DNA from: ENR-C20 sp942493145
Lineage (GTDB): Bacteria > Bacillota > Clostridia > Acetivibrionales > DTU013
Reading direction: 5' to 3'
NCBI GenBank assembly: GCA_942493145.1
Contig: OW818679.1
Span: 1,054,001-1,118,000, forward strand
DNA: 64,000 bases
This document shows, one piece after another, positions 1 to 8,499 of this stretch (position 1 is the first letter of the stretch; every line of letters begins with the position of its first letter). The position numbers were made by a program, and so were the translations under genes. The notes beneath the pieces are model-generated. The model was not told where the DNA came from and made no database searches. It saw only the letters and a program-made list of their open reading frames with translations.

Positions 1-145
1 GAAAAGTATTGCAATTAAACTGTCGATATGATATATTACACAGTACAAAAACATGTGTGCGCAACACGAGGACATGATGCGTGGCGCTAAATGACTGAAA
101 GCGCTGGTAAAGGCGCAGAATTTTTCACATGACATGGGGGACTAT

Positions 146-589
146 ATGGACAAGAATTCCACATATCTTCTGGTGGATGCAACAGTTTTACCGGAGGTAT
201 TCTCAAAGGTGCTGGAAGCCAAGAAGATACTTAGCAAGGGCAGGATAAAAACGGTTAACGAAGCTGTAAAGCTGGTGGGCATAAGCAGGAGCGCCTTCTA
301 TAAATACAAGGATTATGTGATGCCGTTTTATGAGACCTCAAGAGGCAAGGTCATAACGCTGTTTTTTGTTGTGGAGGACTTTTCCGGCATACTGTCGAGC
401 ATTATTAACAAGATAGCATATGCAAAGGCAAACATTATCACCATTAACCAGAATATCCCGATAAATGGTCTGGCCGATGTGACCATATCCATAGAGACAA
501 CTGGAATGTCCATTGAAATTGGTGAGATGATGGCCGATATAGGTACCGTAGAAGGAGTCAGAAAACAGGAGATACTGGCGAGGGATTGA
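146..589 (+). CDS. pheB: ACT-domain protein, PheB family
   Basis: A 147-residue protein with an N-terminal helical, HTH-like part (residues 15-60, including a SRSAFYKYKDYV stretch) and a C-terminal ACT domain (about 65-147, FFVVEDFSGILSSIINKIA). This matches the PheB/UPF0735 family, usually found beside homoserine dehydrogenase or aromatic amino acid genes, where the ACT fold probably binds an amino acid. I choose the ATG at 146 because a GGGGG ribosome-binding stretch lies just upstream; an in-frame ATG at 134 overlaps that stretch. It sits 83 bases before hom on the same strand, so co-transcription is likely. Its biochemical function is not established by the sequence. Confidence 0.85.
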   Translation: MDKNSTYLLVDATVLPEVFSKVLEAKKILSKGRIKTVNEAVKLVGISRSAFYKYKDYVMPFYETSRGKVITLFFVVEDFSGILSSIINKIAYAKANIITINQNIPINGLADVTISIETTGMSIEIGEMMADIGTVEGVRKQEILARD

Positions 590-672
590 TCCGGATTCTA
601 AAGATCTATATGGATTGACATGCCAGGTTTGAATGATAAAAAATCAGAACAATTGATATAGCGGAGGTTGAA

Positions 673-1923
673 ATGATTAATATAGCGGTTTTAGGCTATG
701 GAGTAGTCGGATCGGGTGTTGCCGAAGTTGTAAGAAAAAATGCCAATAGCATCGGAATGAGGGCAGGGGAAGAAATAAGAGTAGCAAAGATACTTGACAT
801 CAGGGATTTCCCTGAAGGTCCCGATAGTGCCCTTTTTACAAAAAATCAGGAGGATGTGTTCGGCGATCCTTCCATCAGTATAGTAGTTGAAACCATAGGA
901 GGTACTGGAATTTCCCTTGAGTTCACTAAAAGGGCCTTCACTTCCGGAAAGCATGTTGTCACCTCCAACAAGGAAATAATAGCAGCCCATGGCCCGGAAC
1001 TGCTAAAAATGGCAGCTGACAACAATGTTAATTATTACTTTGAAGCGAGTGTGGGTGGAGGTATACCAATCATACGGCCAATGTACCAATGTCTCGCTGC
1101 CAATGAAATAATCGGAATAAAAGGTATACTAAACGGAACCACCAACTATATACTGACCAAAATGAAGAACGAGGGGATGGACTTCTCCGAAGCCCTGAAA
1201 GGAGCCCAGGAAAACGGCTATGCCGAAGCGAATCCCAGCGCGGATATAGAAGGACATGATACCTGCAGAAAGATTGCAATACTGTCATCGATCGCCTTTA
1301 ACGAATATGTGGATTACAAGGGTATACATACAGAAGGGATAACCCGCATAACAGCCATGGACATAAAATATGCGGAGAGAATGGGCTCGGTGATAAGGCT
1401 TGTAGCAACAAGCAGAAAGGTCGGCAACAAAATATCTGCCAGGGTCAGTCCGGCAATGGTTGGCAAGCATAATACACTGGCCAATGTCGAAGATGTATTC
1501 AATGCGATTGTCATAAAAGGGGACGCAATAGGCGACGCAATGTTCTATGGCAGGGGCGCAGGTAAGCTGCCTACGGCCAGCGCAGTTGTGGCCGATGTCA
1601 TAGATATAGTGAAGCATCCTGAAAATTCAGGAAAGATTCTTTGGGAGAAGAAGGATGCAAACAACCTGCTTGATTTTGCTGAGAGCAGAACACGCTATTT
1701 TGTAAGGGTTTTAACAGACGATGCAGATAGCACGCAGAAAGCTGTAATCGAAAACTTTGGCGGAGTTGAGTTTGTCTTGCTGGGGAGTCCGTCCGGACAG
1801 GGCGAAATTGCATTTGCATCTGCTGAAGCTTCGGAAGGTAGTCTGGCTGAAGCTGTTGAAAAGCTGAAAAAAGCTCCTTCGGTTAAGGGGATTGCCAATG
1901 TGATACGTATTGAAGGGGAATGA
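673..1923 (+). CDS. hom: Homoserine dehydrogenase
   Basis: NAD(P)-dependent reduction of aspartate semialdehyde to homoserine, the branch point to threonine and methionine. The 416-residue protein has an N-terminal Rossmann motif GYGVVGSGVAEVV (from residue 8), the family core GGIPIIRPMYQCLAAN with GILNGTTNYILTKM, the substrate-site segment EANPSADIEGHDTCRK, and a C-terminal ACT domain (about 340-416) typical of feedback-regulated Gram-positive enzymes. The start ATG at 673 follows a GGAGG box. It is downstream of the PheB-like gene in the same direction. No thrB or thrC follows; the next gene belongs to the B12 operon. Length is normal for the family. Confidence 0.97.
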   Translation: MINIAVLGYGVVGSGVAEVVRKNANSIGMRAGEEIRVAKILDIRDFPEGPDSALFTKNQEDVFGDPSISIVVETIGGTGISLEFTKRAFTSGKHVVTSNKEIIAAHGPELLKMAADNNVNYYFEASVGGGIPIIRPMYQCLAANEIIGIKGILNGTTNYILTKMKNEGMDFSEALKGAQENGYAEANPSADIEGHDTCRKIAILSSIAFNEYVDYKGIHTEGITRITAMDIKYAERMGSVIRLVATSRKVGNKISARVSPAMVGKHNTLANVEDVFNAIVIKGDAIGDAMFYGRGAGKLPTASAVVADVIDIVKHPENSGKILWEKKDANNLLDFAESRTRYFVRVLTDDADSTQKAVIENFGGVEFVLLGSPSGQGEIAFASAEASEGSLAEAVEKLKKAPSVKGIANVIRIEGE

Positions 1924-1985
1924 TACCCTTAAATGGTAAAAAGCATTTTCTAATTTGTACATTTTCACTCTATATTTAATAAGTA

Positions 1986-2014
1986 TTGATATTGAGGATG
2001 TAATAGAGTAAACT
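1986..2014 (+). promoter_or_regulatory. Predicted promoter of the B12 operon
   Basis: TTGATA (1986-1991), 17-base spacer, TAAACT (2009-2014). It lies about 35 bases upstream of the riboswitch aptamer, the right place to transcribe it. The -10 box is imperfect. Confidence 0.5.
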
Positions 2015-2047
2015 GAAAGCGAAAGTTTAATTTAATAATGTAAACAT

Positions 2048-2212
2048 TTAGGTTTCAACCAACAAAAATGGTTGAATAAAAGGGAAGTGGGTTGAAATCC
2101 CACGCGGTCCCGCCGCTGTAATTGATGAGTTGATCCGCAAAACCACTGGGAAACCGGGAAGGAGCGGTGAAATGATGAATCATGAGCCAGAAGACCTGCC
2201 TGATGTGAACGC
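2048..2212 (+). promoter_or_regulatory. Cobalamin riboswitch aptamer
   Basis: The conserved cobalamin core is readable: GGGAAGTGGGTTGAAATCCC, then CGGTCCCGCCGCTGTAA, a CCACTGGGAAACCGGGAAGG segment, and the B12-box-like end GAGCCAGAAGACCTGCC at about 2184-2200. Adenosylcobalamin binding normally switches off downstream expression. Context fits: a transcription terminator follows at 2278 and the next genes import and modify corrinoids. Exact ends are approximate. Confidence 0.95.
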
Positions 2213-2277
2213 CATAACTCTACGAGCGATAGGGGGTGCATTGGATGTCTATAAAACATTTGATACTTTATACAGGA

Positions 2278-2316
2278 GCCTCTTAACAATTTGTATGTGT
2301 TGAGAGGCTTTTATTT
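2278..2316 (+). terminator. Riboswitch expression-platform terminator
   Basis: An 11-bp stem (2278-2288 with 2298-2308, one G-U pair) around a 9-base loop, followed by TTTTATTTA. It lies between the aptamer and the cobO start, so ligand binding probably favours this terminator. The initial part of the longer open frame from 2291 lies inside this hairpin, which is why I reject that start. Confidence 0.85.
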
Positions 2317-2350
2317 ATGGTGTCATATAACTCTGAAAGGGGAGAAAATT

Positions 2351-2878
2351 ATGAAAGGCCTTGTTCATATATATACCGGACCGGGAAAGGGAAAGACCAC
2401 GGCAGCTGTCGGACTGGGGGTAAGGGCTTGCGGGAGGGGCTTTAAGGTACTCATGGTACAGTTCATTAAAAGTACTGATACCGGTGAGATGTTTTCTCTG
2501 AAGAAGCTGGAGCCGGATTTTGTTCTGATCAGGGGGACAAGCTCTGATAAGTTCACATGGAAGATGTCTGATGAAGAAAAGGAAATCACCCGGAATGAAC
2601 AGAGAAAGCTGCTGGGATATGCCGAAGAAGCTTTTAAATCAGGTTCCTGGGATATGGTGATCCTTGATGAATTTATTGGAGCTATTTCTTCTGGAATGGT
2701 CGATCTGCAGGAGGCAGTCAGGCTCGTGAAGGGTAAACCGGAAAAGACCGAGCTTGTGATGACAGGAAGAAATGCCCCGGAAGCATTAATTGATCTGGCC
2801 GACTATGTATCGGAGATAAATGCTGTGAAGCATCCCATGCAGAAAGGTATCAGTGCACGTACCGGTATAGAGGACTAA
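2351..2878 (+). CDS. cobO: Corrinoid adenosyltransferase (CobO/BtuR family)
   Basis: ATP:cob(I)alamin adenosyltransferase, which attaches the 5-deoxyadenosyl group to corrinoids during salvage. The 175-residue protein starts MKGLVHIYTGPGKGKTTAAV, with the P-loop GPGKGKTTA near the N-terminus, and carries the BtuR segments MVQFIKSTDTGEM and VILDEFIGAI, plus LVMTGRNAPEALIDLADYVSE near the C-terminus. The ATG at 2351 has a GGGGAG box 7-8 bases upstream. It is the first gene after the cobalamin riboswitch and heads the uptake/salvage operon. Length is normal for CobO. Confidence 0.95.
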   Translation: MKGLVHIYTGPGKGKTTAAVGLGVRACGRGFKVLMVQFIKSTDTGEMFSLKKLEPDFVLIRGTSSDKFTWKMSDEEKEITRNEQRKLLGYAEEAFKSGSWDMVILDEFIGAISSGMVDLQEAVRLVKGKPEKTELVMTGRNAPEALIDLADYVSEINAVKHPMQKGISARTGIED

Positions 2879-2917
2879 AGGAAAATGATAACAACAAATA
2901 AAGAGAGGGAATAACCA

Positions 2918-4006
2918 ATGCCAAAATTTAACTCAAAAATTATATTGATTATTATAATAGCAACATTATTTACATCGATTTTCACTGCCTGTGGAAGTGA
3001 CAGCAGTCAAAATACCGCAGCTCAGGATACCCAGGTGGCTTCGGAAACAACAGTACCGGCAGATACAACACCGGCAGATACAACACCCGCAGAAACATCA
3101 ACGTCAGCGACATCACAGGAAACGGCTCAGATCTTCCCGCTTACGGTCACTGACGCACTCGGTACGGAAATGACCATTGAGAAGGCGCCTGCAGCAATTG
3201 TTTCATTGACTCTGGGCACTGATGAGATGCTTGTAGGGAATAGCGAAATTCCCGGTCTGGTCGATAAAAGCAGGATATTATCACTGACTCCATATGCCGA
3301 TGATACGGGTATATCAAACATAGCCGGAGATTTGGACTCCATACCGAACAGGTTTAAATCTGAGGCTGAAAAAATTATCACAGTTAAGCCTGACCTGGTT
3401 CTGATAGATACCTGGGCTGATTCGGCATTTGTTAAGCAGCTGAGGGATTCCGGGATAACCGTATATGTCTTCAAGACCCCATCCAGCGTTCAGGAACAGC
3501 TAAATACAGTAGTTGAAATAGCCCATGTTGTGGGTGAAGACAAAGAAGGCGTCAGGATGGTGGAATGGATGAACGGCAAGCTTAAGGCAGTTTCGGACAA
3601 GCTGAAGCAGTTGGATGAAAGCAAGAGGTTGACCATCATGGAATATTCGGAAATGTTCATGAGCGCAGGACTTGGAACTAACTTCGACTCTGTCGTAACT
3701 CTGGCAGGTCTCACAAATGTGGTTTCCAAGGCAGGAATGGAAGGCTGGCCTGAGATTTCAAAGGAAAAGCTGCTTGAGATGAATCCAGACATTTTGATTC
3801 TGCCTTCGTGGTATTATGACAAAAATAATTCCCTGGAAGGTATGAAGGCCGGCCTCAAAGCTGATGCCAGCCTTGCCGGCATGAAGGCAATAGCCGGAGA
3901 CAGGCTGATAACAGTACCAAACCAGCATATAAGCGCTATTTCACAATATGTTGTACTTGGCGTTGAGGATGTTGCAAAAGCCGCATATCCCGAACTGTTC
4001 AAGTAA
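2918..4006 (+). CDS. btuF: Cobalamin-type ABC transporter substrate-binding lipoprotein
   Basis: A 362-residue extracytoplasmic binding protein. Residues 1-24 form a lipoprotein signal peptide ending in the lipobox FTAC (Cys25). Then comes a low-complexity Thr/Pro/Ala/Ser linker to about residue 68, with repeats of PADTT, and a periplasmic-binding domain of the BtuF/FepB type (IVSLTLGTDEMLVG, IITVKPDLVLIDTW, a long helix around 205-230, MNPDILILPSWYYD). Its place between cobO and a FecCD permease behind a B12 riboswitch argues for corrinoid rather than siderophore as substrate (inference). The start is preceded by an AGAGGGAAT box. Confidence 0.92.
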   Translation: MPKFNSKIILIIIIATLFTSIFTACGSDSSQNTAAQDTQVASETTVPADTTPADTTPAETSTSATSQETAQIFPLTVTDALGTEMTIEKAPAAIVSLTLGTDEMLVGNSEIPGLVDKSRILSLTPYADDTGISNIAGDLDSIPNRFKSEAEKIITVKPDLVLIDTWADSAFVKQLRDSGITVYVFKTPSSVQEQLNTVVEIAHVVGEDKEGVRMVEWMNGKLKAVSDKLKQLDESKRLTIMEYSEMFMSAGLGTNFDSVVTLAGLTNVVSKAGMEGWPEISKEKLLEMNPDILILPSWYYDKNNSLEGMKAGLKADASLAGMKAIAGDRLITVPNQHISAISQYVVLGVEDVAKAAYPELFK

Positions 4007-4071
4007 ACTTGGATTAAAAGAATAAACTTATATAAACAGGTGTCGGACTTATTTGTGATAGGAGTTGGAAA

Positions 4072-5100
4072 ATGGCCGTTTCGAACAAAAAAATAACAAT
4101 TCCGATATTAGTTGTATTATTGGCGCTGGCTCTAGTTGCCGCGATAATTGTCGGAACGGTTGATATCCCGGTCGGACAGGTGTTCAGGATAATCCTCAAG
4201 AACTGGGGTTTGCTGCCGGATGCCAAAATAGAAGCAGGGCAGGAATCCATTATATACCTTGTCCGCTTTCCCCGGGTACTTACTGCAGCACTTGTAGGAG
4301 CGGCACTTTCAATTTCCGGTGCCGTAATGCAGGGGATGTTCAGGAATCCCATGGCCGATCCTGGCATATTGGGCGTCTCCAGTGGAGCAGGCTTCGGAGC
4401 TGTTATTGCCATTGTAGCCGGCCTGACTGCAAGAAGCATGTTTTTCCTGCCTCTGTTCGCATCAGCCGGGGCAGCCGGAGCGGTGACGGTCATTTACCTT
4501 CTTTCAGTGAGAAGGGGAAGGATCCCCGTGCTCACTCTGATACTCTCAGGTATTGCTGTCAGTACCTTTCTGGGGGCTATCACTTCTGCAATCCTGACCC
4601 ACATAAATGACTACCAGCTGAAGTATTTTATCTTCTGGACCATGGGAAGCCTCAACGGCAGGATGTGGGAGCATGTAAGGATGATAGCCATACCACTTGT
4701 AGTGTGTATTATTCTGCTTTTCACCTTTGCCAGAGATCTGAACATCATGCTTTTGGGGGAGGAGGAAGCGCAGTCAGTCGGGCTTAATCCTTCGAGGATG
4801 AGGAAAATCCTGTTAGCCCTGACCTCCATAACGACAGCTGTAGCGGTCTCGGTAAGCGGCCCCATAAGCTTTGTAGGGTTGATAGTTCCCCACATGCTGC
4901 GGCTCATAGTTGGTCCCGACCATAGGATACTGCTGCCGGCAAGCGCTCTTGGCGGTGCCCTGTTTCTTGTGTGCTGCGATATTATTTCAAGGCTGCCCGC
5001 ATCCGGGGAGATCAACATTGGTATAGTGACTTCGTTGATTGGAGCCCCGTATTTCCTGTATCTTCTGATGAAGAACAAGAAGGAGGGGGTGTCGTTTTGA
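4072..5100 (+). CDS. btuC: Cobalamin-type ABC transporter permease (FecCD family)
   Basis: A 342-residue hydrophobic permease of the FecCD/BtuC family, forming the membrane channel with BtuD and BtuF. Visible family segments are FPRVLTAALVGAALSISGAVMQ, where FecCD proteins carry their conserved R-P-R-x2-A-x3-G element, NPMADPGILGVSSGAG, and the cytoplasmic coupling region GPISFVGLIVPHMLRLIVG. About nine to ten membrane spans can be counted. Its stop codon overlaps the TTG start of the ATPase gene by two bases, so the two are translationally coupled. Confidence 0.94.
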   Translation: MAVSNKKITIPILVVLLALALVAAIIVGTVDIPVGQVFRIILKNWGLLPDAKIEAGQESIIYLVRFPRVLTAALVGAALSISGAVMQGMFRNPMADPGILGVSSGAGFGAVIAIVAGLTARSMFFLPLFASAGAAGAVTVIYLLSVRRGRIPVLTLILSGIAVSTFLGAITSAILTHINDYQLKYFIFWTMGSLNGRMWEHVRMIAIPLVVCIILLFTFARDLNIMLLGEEEAQSVGLNPSRMRKILLALTSITTAVAVSVSGPISFVGLIVPHMLRLIVGPDHRILLPASALGGALFLVCCDIISRLPASGEINIGIVTSLIGAPYFLYLLMKNKKEGVSF

Positions 5101-6344
5101 ACGGGAAAATACTTAAAATTGAAAAGATCAACTACGAGATAAATGGTTCGAGAATTCTGAAGGATATTTCAATGGAGGCCGGCAAGGGCGAATTCATAGG
5201 ACTTATAGGTCCTAACGGAGCGGGGAAAACCACTTTCATGAAATGTATAAATGGATTAAACAAGGTCTCGGATGGAAGTATTTCAATAAACGGCAAGCTG
5301 ATAAAGGATATGGACAGCAGGAGCATCGCCAGGGAGGTGGCACTCATGCACCAGAATACTGTAATCGGATTTCCGTTTCCGGCGGTCGATATCGTACTTT
5401 CAGGAAGATATCCGCATCTTGGGCGAATGAAGAAGGAAAGCGCGAAGGATTACGAAATTGCCCGTAAATATATGGGGTTCACAGATACGCTTAAGTTTAA
5501 AGACCGGCCAGTGAACCAGATTTCAGGTGGAGAGAGGCAAAGGGTGCTCTTCGCAAAGATTCTGGCACAGGAGACCGACATCATCCTTCTTGATGAACCA
5601 ACGGCCAGCCTTGACATATCTTTTGAAGAGCAGATTTTCGAATACTGCAGAGAGCTATGTAAAGCAGGAAAGACAGTAATCGCAGCTGTTCACGATCTGA
5701 AGACGGCTTCCCGCTTTTGCTCAAGGCTGGTTTTAATGAATGAAGGTCGCATCGTAGCAGATGGTATTCCAGAAATGGTCATGACCTCGGAGAATCTGTC
5801 GGAAACATACGGTGTTAAAGCCCTCGTCTACAGGAATCGGGTATCCGGTAACCTGGATTTCCATTTACACGGAATGGAACACATAATTGGAATTCAAAAT
5901 GAAGACATGCGCCGGCTGCCTGAAAGTGTACATATAATAGGAGGCGGTGGATCGGCAACGGGGATTTTCAGGATGCTTTTTGAAATCGGCTGCATAATGA
6001 CCGCAGGAGTTTTTGCCCATGGAGACAGTGACCTGGCAAGCGCAGAAGTCTTCGGTGTTAGGACTGTCGCCGGAAAGCCGTTCAGCGAGATATCGGACGA
6101 GGATTTCAACATGAATGTCGAAATGGTTAAGGCAGCTGATATTGTAATCCTCTGTGATATGCCCTTTGGCTTCCAGAATTTAAGGAACCTTGATGCAGCA
6201 AGACATGCGAAGCGGCTGGTCATTATTGAGGAAGAGGCGCCTGAAGGAAGGGATTTCACGGGAGGCGCCGCGCTGGACAAATATCTGGAACTCCGGAAGA
6301 GTGCCGTTGTAGTCAATAATGCGAGGTTGCATGAGGTTTTGTAA
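5097..6344 (+). CDS. btuD: Cobalamin-type ABC transporter ATPase with extra C-terminal domain
   Basis: 415 residues. The first 260 are a normal ABC ATPase: Walker A GPNGAGKTT, Q-loop region, signature ISGGERQRV, Walker B IILLDEPTASLD and the switch His in AAVHDLKT. Residues about 262-415 form an additional domain that starts HIIGIQNEDMRRLPESVHII and contains a glycine-rich GGGGSATGIF turn, alternating predicted strands and helices, and the acidic segment IIEEEAPEGRDF; it looks Rossmann-like. I do not recognise its function. The start is a TTG at 5097, eight bases after AGGAGGGGG and overlapping the btuC stop. The longer open frame to 4971 runs inside btuC and is not credible. Confidence 0.92.
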   Translation: MNGKILKIEKINYEINGSRILKDISMEAGKGEFIGLIGPNGAGKTTFMKCINGLNKVSDGSISINGKLIKDMDSRSIAREVALMHQNTVIGFPFPAVDIVLSGRYPHLGRMKKESAKDYEIARKYMGFTDTLKFKDRPVNQISGGERQRVLFAKILAQETDIILLDEPTASLDISFEEQIFEYCRELCKAGKTVIAAVHDLKTASRFCSRLVLMNEGRIVADGIPEMVMTSENLSETYGVKALVYRNRVSGNLDFHLHGMEHIIGIQNEDMRRLPESVHIIGGGGSATGIFRMLFEIGCIMTAGVFAHGDSDLASAEVFGVRTVAGKPFSEISDEDFNMNVEMVKAADIVILCDMPFGFQNLRNLDAARHAKRLVIIEEEAPEGRDFTGGAALDKYLELRKSAVVVNNARLHEVL

Positions 6345-6413
6345 AGGCCGGCAGTTAAACGGGTTGTTAATGGTTTTCGGCTGACACATTAGCCATGGAA
6401 GAAGGGATTCAAT

Positions 6414-6971
6414 ATGGGGAAGATAATTATGGTAACCGGCGGAGCCCGGAGCGGAAAAAGTACCTTTGCAGAAAACAAGGTTTCGGAATTTGGCGGAAAG
6501 GTCCTTTATATTGCAACCTCCATCGCCTTTGACGAGGAAATGAAGGACAGAATCAGAAAGCACAGGGAGCAAAGGCCGCAAGGCTGGAGTACCTTTGAAG
6601 GCTATAAAGGCTTCGATGTCTGCCTGGCTAAGGAACTTTCAGGTGTACAGGCCGTCATACTCGATTGTCTCACGCTGATGGTATCCAATATCATGCTGGA
6701 GATGTCCATGGATTGGGAGAACATATCGACAGCTGAGGTGGATGCAGTGGAGGCTGCTGTAAGGGATGAGGTGTCAAAGCTTGTTGCGTTGGCTCAAATG
6801 TCGACACAGCCCTTTGTGATTGTAACAAATGAACTGGGCATGGGTGTCGTCCCACCGACAGTTTTGGGCAGGGCGGTAAGGGACTTTGCAGGCAGGGCGA
6901 ATCAGATGCTTGCAGCTGCAGCCGACGAGGTGTATTTGTGCGTGTCGGGAATACCCGTAAAGATAAAGTAA
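6414..6971 (+). CDS. cobU: Adenosylcobinamide kinase / adenosylcobinamide-phosphate guanylyltransferase
   Basis: Bifunctional enzyme that phosphorylates adenosylcobinamide and then forms the GDP derivative for nucleotide-loop assembly. The 185-residue protein starts with the P-loop VTGGARSGKSTFAE, carries the CobU segment IRKHREQRP (with the guanylylated His) and WSTFEGYKG, and ends with FVIVTNELGMGVVPPTVLGRAVRDFAG, all diagnostic. It is immediately upstream of cobS (11 bases apart). With cobO and the transporter this gives a corrinoid salvage route; cobT and cobC/cbiB are not in the window. Confidence 0.96.
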   Translation: MGKIIMVTGGARSGKSTFAENKVSEFGGKVLYIATSIAFDEEMKDRIRKHREQRPQGWSTFEGYKGFDVCLAKELSGVQAVILDCLTLMVSNIMLEMSMDWENISTAEVDAVEAAVRDEVSKLVALAQMSTQPFVIVTNELGMGVVPPTVLGRAVRDFAGRANQMLAAAADEVYLCVSGIPVKIK

Positions 6972-6982
6972 GGGGTTGTGAT

Positions 6983-7774
6983 ATGAAATTCATTAAGCGG
7001 TTTATGCTACTAATGGGGTTTATGACTACCATACCTGTCGGTGGGAGGTTCGAAGCCACGGATGAGGATTTTGGGAAAGCCCTTGCCATGGCGCCCGTTG
7101 TCGGACTTGTAATAGGTACACTGCTTGCATTATCAGGATGGCTCCTGGGGATGCTTTTTCCTGCAGGCTTAGTAGCTGTAATGGTTTTCATTATATACGT
7201 CCTGATAACCGGAGGGTTACATTTGGATGGTCTTGGTGATACCTTTGATGGTGTCTTCTCCGGACGATCAAAAGAGCGTATGCTTGAAATAATGAGAGAC
7301 AGCCGAATAGGAACAAATGCATTGCTGGCAGTGGTTTCGGTCATTTTGCTGGATGTATCGTTGCTGGCCTCCATCAAAGCACAGGCAGGCAGTATAGCTT
7401 CAGGAGAGAACTTTTATCTGATAGTATTTCTGCTTTTTCCTGTAGCTGGCAGGATAGGTTCACTTACAGCCGCTGCTGCTTCCACTTATGCAAGAAGCGG
7501 AGAGGGCTTGGGGAAATCCTTCATTGACTGTTGCGGAAAAAGGGAACTGTTAATCGGACTTGTTTTGTATTTCGGAATCTTTGCAGGAATCGCAGGGCTG
7601 GAAGGATTAATCGTTGCAGTGGTTCCACCTGTATCGGCATATGTATGCGTAAAATTGCTTGGCCGGAGGGTAGGAGGAGCGACAGGAGATATCCTTGGGG
7701 CCGTCTGTGAAATCAACCAGGTGGTATTTCTTGTAGAGGTATTTCTTCTGATAAGATTTTTGGCAATTTCATAG
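6983..7774 (+). CDS. cobS: Adenosylcobinamide-GDP ribazoletransferase (cobalamin synthase)
   Basis: Integral membrane enzyme joining adenosylcobinamide-GDP with alpha-ribazole to form adenosylcobalamin (phosphate). 263 residues with about six membrane spans. The CobS motif GGLHLDGLGDTFDGVFSGRSKERMLEIM with DSRIGTNAL is intact; its acidic residues bind metal and the nucleotide substrate. C-terminal GRRVGGATGDILGAVCEI is also conserved. I take the ATG at 6983, which has AGGGG about eight bases upstream; an upstream in-frame start at 6938 lies inside cobU. Last gene of the B12 operon. Confidence 0.96.
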   Translation: MKFIKRFMLLMGFMTTIPVGGRFEATDEDFGKALAMAPVVGLVIGTLLALSGWLLGMLFPAGLVAVMVFIIYVLITGGLHLDGLGDTFDGVFSGRSKERMLEIMRDSRIGTNALLAVVSVILLDVSLLASIKAQAGSIASGENFYLIVFLLFPVAGRIGSLTAAAASTYARSGEGLGKSFIDCCGKRELLIGLVLYFGIFAGIAGLEGLIVAVVPPVSAYVCVKLLGRRVGGATGDILGAVCEINQVVFLVEVFLLIRFLAIS

Positions 7775-7797
7775 CAACATTCATAGCAAAATAAGTA

Positions 7798-7826
7798 TTG
7801 ACAATTAGCCTTTACCTGTCTAAAAT
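7798..7826 (+). promoter_or_regulatory. Strong sigma-A-type promoter
   Basis: Perfect TTGACA (7798-7803), a 17-base spacer and TAAAAT (7821-7826). It lies 24 bases after the cobS stop and upstream of the ECF S-component gene, so that gene has its own promoter. Confidence 0.8.
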
Positions 7827-7837
7827 AGCTTTAATCA

Positions 7838-7868
7838 ATCGATACACATTAAATGCGTATCGATACAC
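7838..7868 (+). promoter_or_regulatory. Predicted operator: paired ATCGATACAC boxes
   Basis: ATCGATACAC occurs at 7838-7847 and again at 7859-7868, exactly 21 bases apart (two helical turns). The first copy also pairs with GTATCGAT at 7857-7864 as an inverted repeat. The boxes start about 12 bases after the -10 element, a classic place for a repressor site. No regulator is known to me with this motif. Confidence 0.5.
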
Positions 7869-7902
7869 TGCTATAAAAGTGACGTGGGAGGCTTGCCTGA
7901 AT

Positions 7903-8469
7903 ATGAAAAAAAAATCTACAAAGTGGATTGTTATAAATGGACTGATGATTGCCATGACATTCCTGGCTACTTATTTTACACACATACCAACACCCCTGCC
8001 GGGTGGGTATTTCAACCTTGGTGATGCAGTTATAATGGCAACGGCCATTGTGCTTGGCAGGACCAGCGGATTTCTGGCAGGTTCAATAGGCTCATGCCTT
8101 GCGGATCTGGCGTTCGGAGCCTTTATATTTGCACCGATTACATTTGTAGTTAAAGGAATAGAAGGCTTGGTTACCGGCAGCATTGCAGGTTCCCAGCCTG
8201 ATGCCTTATTTGTGGAGGGTGCAAACAGAACTTACAGTGTAAAAAGAATAATTGCAGTAATTGCGGGTGCCATAGTCATGATAACCGGATACTTCCTGGC
8301 TGAAGCATATATCCTGGGGCTTATAGACAGCTCCTTCGGAATAGCGGCAGCTGTCGGAGAACTTGTGCCGAACCTGTTGCAGGGTGGAATCAGCGCAGTT
8401 GTTGCTTATATTCTTGCGGCAATGCTTTCTAAATTCAATGTAAGAAAACACATATATGGGTATAATTAA
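7903..8469 (+). CDS. ECF transporter S component, substrate unknown
   Basis: A 188-residue hydrophobic protein with five to six membrane spans, starting MKKKSTKWIVINGLMIAMTF. The segment THIPTPLPGGYFNLGDAVIM followed by a Gly-rich helix GRTSGFLAGSIGSCLADL is typical of small substrate-binding (S) subunits of energy-coupling-factor vitamin transporters. No ECF ATPases or T subunit lie nearby, so it would share the general ECF module (inference). The ATG at 7903 has a GGGAGG box upstream; the longer frame from 7798 would begin inside the promoter and pass through the operator boxes. Substrate cannot be read from the sequence. Confidence 0.82.
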   Translation: MKKKSTKWIVINGLMIAMTFLATYFTHIPTPLPGGYFNLGDAVIMATAIVLGRTSGFLAGSIGSCLADLAFGAFIFAPITFVVKGIEGLVTGSIAGSQPDALFVEGANRTYSVKRIIAVIAGAIVMITGYFLAEAYILGLIDSSFGIAAAVGELVPNLLQGGISAVVAYILAAMLSKFNVRKHIYGYN

Positions 8470-8499
8470 TAACGGATATTACGGACGGGGTGTGATTTG

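Noticed and set aside
4971..5096. Longer start for the B12 transporter ATPase
   Set aside because: The extension lies inside btuC; the TTG at 5097 has an ideal ribosome-binding site and the protein then begins at the usual ABC position.
7838..7868. Second cobalamin riboswitch before the ECF gene
   Set aside because: No B12-box or aptamer core; only short paired boxes downstream of a promoter.
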